Source of the DNA: Bacteroidales bacterium
GTDB taxonomy: Bacteria > Bacteroidota > Bacteroidia > Bacteroidales > B18-G4
NCBI GenBank assembly: GCA_023145125.1
Contig: JAGLEK010000266.1
Span: 1-10,740 of the forward strand
Direction of reading: 5' to 3'
Length of the DNA stretch: 10,740 nt
The position numbers and the translations under genes were made by a program. Below the pieces are notes generated by a model, which was given only the letters and a program-made list of their open reading frames with translations, did no database searches and was not told where the DNA came from. Numbering within the stretch: the stretch's first letter is position 1; each line of letters begins with the position of its first letter. Positions 6,816 to 10,740 of the stretch are shown one piece after another.

Positions 6816-7433
6816 GTGAACACCTATTCTTCACGTCTTCTGGAACAATGTGTAAACGAGCTGGCCAGGCTGCCGGGTATAGGCCGTAAAACAGCCCTCA
6901 GGCTTGCCCTGCACATGCTGAAGCAGGAAGATATTGCTGTTGAAAACCTCACCGGCGCTATTTCTGATATGAAAAGCAAGATCAACTATTGCAAAATCTG
7001 CAACAACCTCTCCGACGGGGAGATCTGCCAGATATGTGATAACCCGAAGAGGGACCCGGGGCTTGTCTGCGTGGTATCAGATATCAGGGATATCCTTGCC
7101 ATTGAGAAGACAGCACAATTCGGTGGTGTTTATCATGTTTTGAACGGTATCATCTCCCCTATCGATGGGATTGGGCCCGGGGACCTTAACATCGACCCGC
7201 TTGTAAAACGTGTGGCCAACGGGGGCATCAGAGAGATCATTTTTGCCTTATCAAGCACAATAGAAGGAGATACCACCTCATACTATATCTTCAAAAAGAT
7301 CAGTCAACATAATGTTTCGGTGAGCACGATCGCAAGGGGGATATCGGTTGGTGATGAACTCGAATATGCAGACGAAGTGACCCTGGGCAGGTCGATCATG
7401 AACAGGATGCCTTATCAAAGCGGCTTAAAATAA
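6816..7433 (+). CDS. recR: Recombination mediator protein RecR
   Basis: RecR works with RecF/RecO to load RecA on gapped DNA coated by SSB. From the GTG at 6816 the protein is 205 residues, the usual RecR size. It shows the helix-hairpin-helix LARLPGIGRKTALRLALHML (16-35), a four-cysteine zinc finger with CKIC at 59-62 and CQIC at 71-74, and a Toprim domain starting VCVVSDIRDILAIEK (84-98) and running to about 175, followed by the C-terminal GDELEYADEVTLGRSI (179-194). The longer reading from ATG 6762 adds 18 cysteine-rich, unconserved-looking residues and begins upstream of the -7 promoter element, so I prefer GTG. The stop codon is 3 bases from that of the convergent small gene. Confidence 0.95.
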   Translation: MNTYSSRLLEQCVNELARLPGIGRKTALRLALHMLKQEDIAVENLTGAISDMKSKINYCKICNNLSDGEICQICDNPKRDPGLVCVVSDIRDILAIEKTAQFGGVYHVLNGIISPIDGIGPGDLNIDPLVKRVANGGIREIIFALSSTIEGDTTSYYIFKKISQHNVSVSTIARGISVGDELEYADEVTLGRSIMNRMPYQSGLK

Positions 7434-7436
7434 GCC
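7422..7436. repeat. Small perfect hairpin at the recR stop codon
   Basis: GGCTTA-AAA-TAAGCC is a perfect 6-bp inverted repeat with a 3-base loop, spanning the recR TAA and the 3-base gap to the convergent gene. It could help end transcription from both sides. The stem is half A/T and no T-run follows on either strand, so it is not a standard intrinsic terminator. Confidence 0.3.
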
Positions 7437-7697
7437 TTACTCCCCGGGATAGTCTTCCTTTTCCTCTCCATTATCATTAAAAAGATCAAGCTGGTTTTCT
7501 GTGATGTAATACTCTTCAGGAACCTCTATTGAATAACTACTGATATATGGCCTTATCATTTTCTTTATCAGCTTATTAGGGGTGGTTTTTCTGGCAGTAC
7601 AATAGTTGATCAACGATCGTTTTTGTTTGTATGACAAACGGATACGGATCTCACTATACCTTACTTTCTTCCTTTTCATTTTTCGGGCTGCGGCCAT
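7437..7697 (-). CDS. Small ribbon-helix-helix-like protein with C-terminal QLDLF motif
   Basis: I do not know a name for this 86-residue protein. Residues 1-50 are very basic. The stretch 15-54 has the spacing of a ribbon-helix-helix DNA-binding fold: a strand (SEIRIRLS, 15-22), helix A (about 23-38) and helix B after TTPNKLIKKMI (38-48). The remaining third is acidic (EVPEEYY onward) and contains ENQLDLFNDNG, in which residues 69-73 read QLDLF, the consensus bacterial sliding-clamp-binding pentapeptide. No toxin gene is adjacent, so it is not an obvious antitoxin. A second in-frame ATG at 7679 would begin MKRKKVRYSE and give 80 residues; the 7697 start is slightly favoured only by length. 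It follows glmM by 44 bases on the same strand and may be co-transcribed. Confidence 0.75.
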   Translation of the reverse strand: MAAARKMKRKKVRYSEIRIRLSYKQKRSLINYCTARKTTPNKLIKKMIRPYISSYSIEVPEEYYITENQLDLFNDNGEEKEDYPGE

Positions 7698-7718
7698 TTT
7701 TTTCGCTTAAGCATGGCC
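7692..7718. repeat. Inverted repeat enclosing the small gene's start codon
   Basis: GGCCAT (7692-7697) and ATGGCC (7713-7718) are perfect inverted copies with a 15-base spacer that itself contains the palindrome GCTTAAGC (7705-7712). On the minus strand the ATG start codon lies in the downstream arm. It could be a protein operator or an mRNA hairpin masking the start codon. Confidence 0.35.
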
Positions 7719-7725
7719 AAATTAA
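7718..7725 (-). promoter_or_regulatory. Imperfect -7 promoter element before the small gene
   Basis: On the minus strand TTAATTTG matches TAnnTTTG at five of six fixed positions and ends 20 bases before the ATG at 7697. If used, the small gene is transcribed independently of glmM, and the inverted repeat at 7692-7718 would overlap the transcription start, favouring an operator role. Weak support. Confidence 0.25.
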
Positions 7726-7741
7726 GAATTTTCAATGTTGC

Positions 7742-9127
7742 CTAAAGAAGGGTTTGCATTTTGTTAATAACTTCCTGCGCCAGTTTATCGGCAGCTTCCC
7801 GGCTTGAGCTTTCCGCATAAATGCGGATGATGGGCTCTGTGTTGGACTTCCGGAGGTGTACCCACTCTTTGTCAAATATGATCTTCACGCCATCGATGGT
7901 GATAACCTCCTCTTCCGGATAGGCCATCTCAACCGCTTGCAGAACGGCATCCACATCTATCTCAGGTTTAAGCTCGATCTTATTCTTGGAGATGTGATAA
8001 TCAGGGTATTTCGCACGCAAAGCGGAACAGGAAACTCCCTCCTTCGCCAGAAATGTCAGGAAGAGGGCAATGCCGACCAGTGCATCCCTGCCATAATGAA
8101 GTTCCGGATAGATCACTCCACCATTGCCTTCGCCGCCGATCACGGCATTCACTTCTTTCATGAGGCTTACCACATTCACCTCTCCGACAGCAGAAGCATA
8201 ATACTTGCCTCCTGCCAGATCCGTAATATCGCGCAAAGCCCCGGTAGACGAAAGGTTCGAAACTGTATTTCCGGGTGTATTCCGGAGAATGTAATCAGCA
8301 ACAGCGACAAGGGTATATTCCTCTCCAAACATATCGCCATTTTCAGTGACGATGGCAAGGCGATCAACATCAGGATCTACAACAAATCCTATGTCGGCAC
8401 CTTTTGATCGTACCTCCTCTGCAATGGCAGTCAGGTTTTCAGGTAGTGGTTCCGGGTTATGCGGGAAATGTCCGCTGGGCTCACAATACAATTCAGTGAT
8501 ACTTGAAACTCCCAGGGTCCTGAGTAATTCAGGAAGGGCAATTCCTCCGGTAGAATTAACGCAATCGAGCGCCACATGAAAATCACGCTTCCTGATAAGC
8601 TCAACATCCACCATCGGAAGGGCAAGGATAGCTTCTATATGCTGTTGAATGGCATTTTTGTCTTCCGAATAAACGCCCAAACTCCCGACACCCGGGAATT
8701 CAGTCGTATTCTGTTCTGCAAGGTACAGCACACGTGCCCCATCATCAGCTGAGATGAACTCCCCCTTTCCATTAAGCAGTTTCAGTGCATTCCACTGGCC
8801 GGGGTTGTGGCTGGCAGTAAGGATGATCCCTCCATGGGCATTCTCGAATACTACCTTCATCTCCACTGTTGGCGTTGTCGACAACCCAACATCGATAACA
8901 TCTACGCCCATCCCCATAAGGGTGCCGCAGACAAGCCTGTTCACCATATCGCCTGAAACACGGGCGTCTCTGCCAACGATAAACTTCAGCTTCGCTGCAT
9001 CCTCCTCTTCACCAATGAAGCCGGCAAAGGCCGAAACAAATTTTACGATGTCAATCGGGGTCAGGGACCGGCCCGGAATACCTCCAATGGTACCGCGAAT
9101 GCCGGAGATGGATTTGATGAGGGTCAT
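7742..9127 (-). CDS. glmM: Phosphoglucosamine mutase / phosphohexomutase (alpha-D-phosphohexomutase family)
   Basis: The 461-residue cytoplasmic enzyme has all four active-site loops of the phosphohexomutase family. These are the phosphoserine loop TASHNP (104-109, Ser106), the magnesium loop DPDVDR (251-256), the sugar-binding loop GEGNGG (332-337) and the phosphate-binding loop RKSNTEP (426-432). GlmM converts glucosamine-6-phosphate to glucosamine-1-phosphate for UDP-GlcNAc, feeding peptidoglycan and lipid A. The SNTEP and GEGNGG forms are those usually annotated GlmM in Bacteroidota, but related phosphomannomutases and phosphoglucomutases share the loops, so substrate preference is inferred. 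The start MTLIKSISGIRGTIGG fits the family and lies 22 bases after a -7 element. It is divergent from the TPR gene, and the small QLDLF gene follows after 44 bases. Confidence 0.9.
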   Translation of the reverse strand: MTLIKSISGIRGTIGGIPGRSLTPIDIVKFVSAFAGFIGEEEDAAKLKFIVGRDARVSGDMVNRLVCGTLMGMGVDVIDVGLSTTPTVEMKVVFENAHGGIILTASHNPGQWNALKLLNGKGEFISADDGARVLYLAEQNTTEFPGVGSLGVYSEDKNAIQQHIEAILALPMVDVELIRKRDFHVALDCVNSTGGIALPELLRTLGVSSITELYCEPSGHFPHNPEPLPENLTAIAEEVRSKGADIGFVVDPDVDRLAIVTENGDMFGEEYTLVAVADYILRNTPGNTVSNLSSTGALRDITDLAGGKYYASAVGEVNVVSLMKEVNAVIGGEGNGGVIYPELHYGRDALVGIALFLTFLAKEGVSCSALRAKYPDYHISKNKIELKPEIDVDAVLQAVEMAYPEEEVITIDGVKIIFDKEWVHLRKSNTEPIIRIYAESSSREAADKLAQEVINKMQTLL

Positions 9128-9149
9128 GAGGATTTGTTTTCGTGTCTTG

Positions 9150-9157
9150 CAAAGATA
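9150..9157 (-). promoter_or_regulatory. Bacteroidota-type -7 promoter element upstream of glmM
   Basis: On the minus strand TATCTTTG matches TAnnTTTG at all six fixed positions and ends 22 bases before the glmM ATG. Upstream sequence is pyrimidine-rich and leads into the C-rich face of the heptamer repeat about 28 bases away; no clear -33 TTG is present. Confidence 0.5.
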
Positions 9158-9184
9158 GGAAAAGAAGAGCGAAGAAAGAAGAAT

Positions 9185-9237
9185 GGGGGACGAGGGGCGG
9201 GGGACGGGGGACGAGGGATGGGGGGCGGGGGACGGGG
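9185..9237 (+). repeat. G-rich heptamer tandem repeat, G-quadruplex-capable
   Basis: About 7.6 copies of a 7-base unit, consensus GGGGGAC, lie head to tail. The units read GGGGGAC, GAGGGGC, GGGGGAC, GGGGGAC, GAGGGAT, GGGGGGC, GGGGGAC and a final GGGG. Two imperfect 21-base blocks (9185-9205 and 9206-9226) are visible as a higher-order period. The plus strand has eight runs of three to six Gs separated by one to four bases, which fits intramolecular G-quadruplex rules several times over. It sits between the divergent glmM and TPR promoters and overlaps neither coding region. Confidence 0.85.
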
Positions 9238-9295
9238 AAGGAGGCCTGAAGATGGATTCGTATTAGCAAATGCTTCCATGGAAGGAAAAAAACAC

Positions 9296-9303
9296 TATTT
9301 TTG
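9296..9303 (+). promoter_or_regulatory. Bacteroidota-type -7 promoter element upstream of the TPR gene
   Basis: TATTTTTG matches TAnnTTTG at all six fixed positions and ends 34 bases before the ATG at 9338. It lies about 60 bases downstream of the heptamer repeat. No convincing -33 element is seen. Confidence 0.5.
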
Positions 9304-9337
9304 CGGGTGATTAAGATACGGAATTATAAGGCATTCC

Positions 9338-10740
9338 ATGACAGAAGAATTTCTTCCATATAACAATGAGGAGCTTATCGCCAGGTTCGAGGAAATGGTA
9401 AAGAATAATGAAACCATTTTTTTCGATGTAGACCAGTTTGAGGCTATCATCGACCATTACTTCGAGCGCAATGAGGTGAACATGCTCAGCACGGCGGTGA
9501 AATATGCCACGGAGCAGCATCCAGCCAACACCATGGTACACCTGAAGCGGGCCAGGCTGCTCATGCTGCAGAGTAAGTACAAGCCTGCTCTGAAACTGCT
9601 GAACGACCTTGAAGAAATTGAGCCCGCGAACACGGAGATATATTACACCAAGGCCTCACTGTTCAGCTATCAGAAGCAATATAAAGATGCGGTGAGGGAA
9701 TATGAAAAAGCCCTTCTGTCCGGTGAAGACCCGGACGAGATATATATCAGCATTGCCTTTGAATATGAGAACATGAGCGACTACGCCATGGCCATAAAAT
9801 ACCTCAAAAAGGTACTCCGGATAAATCCGAAGCATGATTCAGCGATCTACGAGCTGTCTTTCTGTTTTGAAATCGATAACCGCCTGGAGGAAGCAGTAGA
9901 TTTCTTTAACCTTTTTCTGGACAGCTACCCCTATTCCAAGATCGCCTGGTTCAACCTGGGCATTGCCTACAACCAGCTTGACCTTTACGAGAAGGCCGTC
10001 GAAGCTTACGACTTTGCAATCGCCATCGAACCCTCCTTTTCCTCAGCATACTTTAACAAGGCCAACTCACTGGCCAACCTGGAGCATTACCACGCAGCCA
10101 TCAGGGTTTACCGGGAGACGTTCACCCATGAAGATCCGGAGGCGATGACATACTATTATATCGGGGAGTGCTACGAGAAAATGAAAAAATATGAACTTTC
10201 CCTGAAGGAGTATAAAAATGCCATTGACATCGACGACAAGCTTTCGGAAGCATGGATGGGAGCCGGCATCGCAAAGGATGAACTCGGGCAGACCAGGGAA
10301 GGGCTAAAGTTCATGGAAAAAGCCCTCAGTCTGGAAGATATCAACCCGGAATACTGGTATATCCTCGGTGACACACAGGTGAAAGCAGGACTGAAAGATA
10401 AAGCCCTGACCTCCTACCAGAAAGTTAGCGAGCTGGATCCTTTAAACCCCGACATATGGGTTGATCAGGCTGAAATATTTGCTGCAGAAGGTAAAATGGC
10501 TGAGGCTGTCAGCATCCTTGACAAAGGCAGCGAAGCTGATCCGCGCAATGCATCTATCTTTTACAGAAAAGCAATATACCTGCTCAAGCAGGGAATGGCC
10601 GAAGAAGCACATTCCATCATAGAGAACGCCCTGAATATAGATTTTGGCAAGCATAAAGAATTATTTGAATACATGCCCCAATTGAAGGATGATACAAGTG
10701 TTATTAACCTTATTGAGGTTTTTAGGGTGGAGAAGAAGAA
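9338..10740 (+). CDS. Large cytoplasmic TPR-repeat protein (open at the right edge)
   Basis: The reading frame from the ATG at 9338 stays open for 467 codons to the window end. There is no signal peptide (MTEEFLPYNNEELIARFEEM), so it is cytoplasmic. After an N-terminal stretch rich in acidic and aromatic residues (FFDVDQFEAIIDHYF, 28-42), about eleven tetratricopeptide repeats run from roughly residue 65 to 435. Clear examples are AWFNLGIAYNQLDLYEKAVEAYDFAIAIEP (203-232), EAWMGAGIAKDELGQTREGLKFMEKAL (304-330) and PDIWVDQAEIFAAEGKMAEAVSILDKG (371-397). TPRs form helical scaffolds for protein partners; the partner is unknown. After the last repeat the sequence becomes charged (FRVEKK), as near a C-terminus, so probably little is missing. 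It is divergent from glmM. Confidence 0.9.
   Translation, partial: MTEEFLPYNNEELIARFEEMVKNNETIFFDVDQFEAIIDHYFERNEVNMLSTAVKYATEQHPANTMVHLKRARLLMLQSKYKPALKLLNDLEEIEPANTEIYYTKASLFSYQKQYKDAVREYEKALLSGEDPDEIYISIAFEYENMSDYAMAIKYLKKVLRINPKHDSAIYELSFCFEIDNRLEEAVDFFNLFLDSYPYSKIAWFNLGIAYNQLDLYEKAVEAYDFAIAIEPSFSSAYFNKANSLANLEHYHAAIRVYRETFTHEDPEAMTYYYIGECYEKMKKYELSLKEYKNAIDIDDKLSEAWMGAGIAKDELGQTREGLKFMEKALSLEDINPEYWYILGDTQVKAGLKDKALTSYQKVSELDPLNPDIWVDQAEIFAAEGKMAEAVSILDKGSEADPRNASIFYRKAIYLLKQGMAEEAHSIIENALNIDFGKHKELFEYMPQLKDDTSVINLIEVFRVEKK

Noticed and set aside
7422..7436. GGCTTA/TAAGCC hairpin as an intrinsic terminator for recR
   Set aside because: Low-GC stem and no T-run on either strand; kept only as a repeat.
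7676..7714. 12-codon upstream reading frame (minus strand) starting at 7714 and ending in TGA that overlaps the second ATG of the small gene
   Set aside because: The ATGA overlap is eye-catching, but such a short frame next to an A-rich leader is easily coincidental, and nothing else supports translation.
7856..8407. 183-codon plus-strand open frame inside glmM
   Set aside because: It is antisense to the conserved glmM coding sequence, with no start context or domain.
9051..9269. Minus-strand open frame rich in Val-Pro-Arg-Pro across the G-rich repeat
   Set aside because: It is a translation of the heptamer repeat and the antisense leader of glmM, with no protein-like features; it overlaps glmM in another frame.
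1..10740. CRISPR arrays, tRNA or rRNA genes, insertion sequences, integrases, phage or defence genes
   Set aside because: No spaced repeats, cloverleaf-like sequence, transposase motifs or terminal repeats were seen; the gene content is conserved chromosomal.

Overview
The window looks like ordinary chromosomal DNA from a member of the Bacteroidota; the order cannot be fixed from sequence alone. Three things point there. Exact matches to the Bacteroidota -7 promoter consensus TAnnTTTG lie 22-34 bases before four gene starts. Recognisable Shine-Dalgarno sequences are lacking. The gene set includes a DapF/GNAT/MltG run, a DUF2279 protein, a YwqK-type secreted repeat protein and a GlmM with the GEGNGG sugar loop. 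I see no tRNA, rRNA, CRISPR array, insertion sequence, integrase or phage gene.

Layout. At the left edge is the N-terminal third of an HtrA/DegP-like envelope protease on the minus strand (1-407). Divergent from it is a tightly packed plus-strand run of six genes (597-5985) with very short gaps: dapF, a GNAT acetyltransferase, mltG, a DUF2279 envelope protein, a HAD hydrolase and an acetyl-CoA hydrolase/transferase-family enzyme. A convergent minus-strand gene (6003-6719) encodes a secreted YwqK/MORN-like repeat protein. recR (6816-7433, GTG start) runs plus and converges on a small minus-strand gene (7437-7697). That small gene encodes an 86-residue protein resembling a ribbon-helix-helix DNA binder with an acidic tail containing QLDLF. 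Upstream of it on the same strand is a GlmM/phosphohexomutase gene (7742-9127). A divergent 210-base intergenic region carries a G-rich heptamer tandem repeat between two promoters. The window ends inside a large cytoplasmic TPR protein gene (from 9338, open at the right edge).

How the genes fit together. DapF makes meso-diaminopimelate, MltG trims nascent glycan strands and GlmM makes glucosamine-1-phosphate for UDP-GlcNAc, so the theme is cell-envelope synthesis. HtrA (envelope protein quality control), the DUF2279 protein and the YwqK protein are also exported. RecR and the small DNA-binding-like protein belong to DNA maintenance.

The most interesting signal is the exact sliding-clamp-binding pentapeptide QLDLF in the acidic tail of the small basic protein next to recR. 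Next come the G-quadruplex-capable heptamer repeat between the glmM and TPR promoters, and the VanZ-like motif spacing in the DUF2279 protein. I found no unmistakable new multi-gene system.
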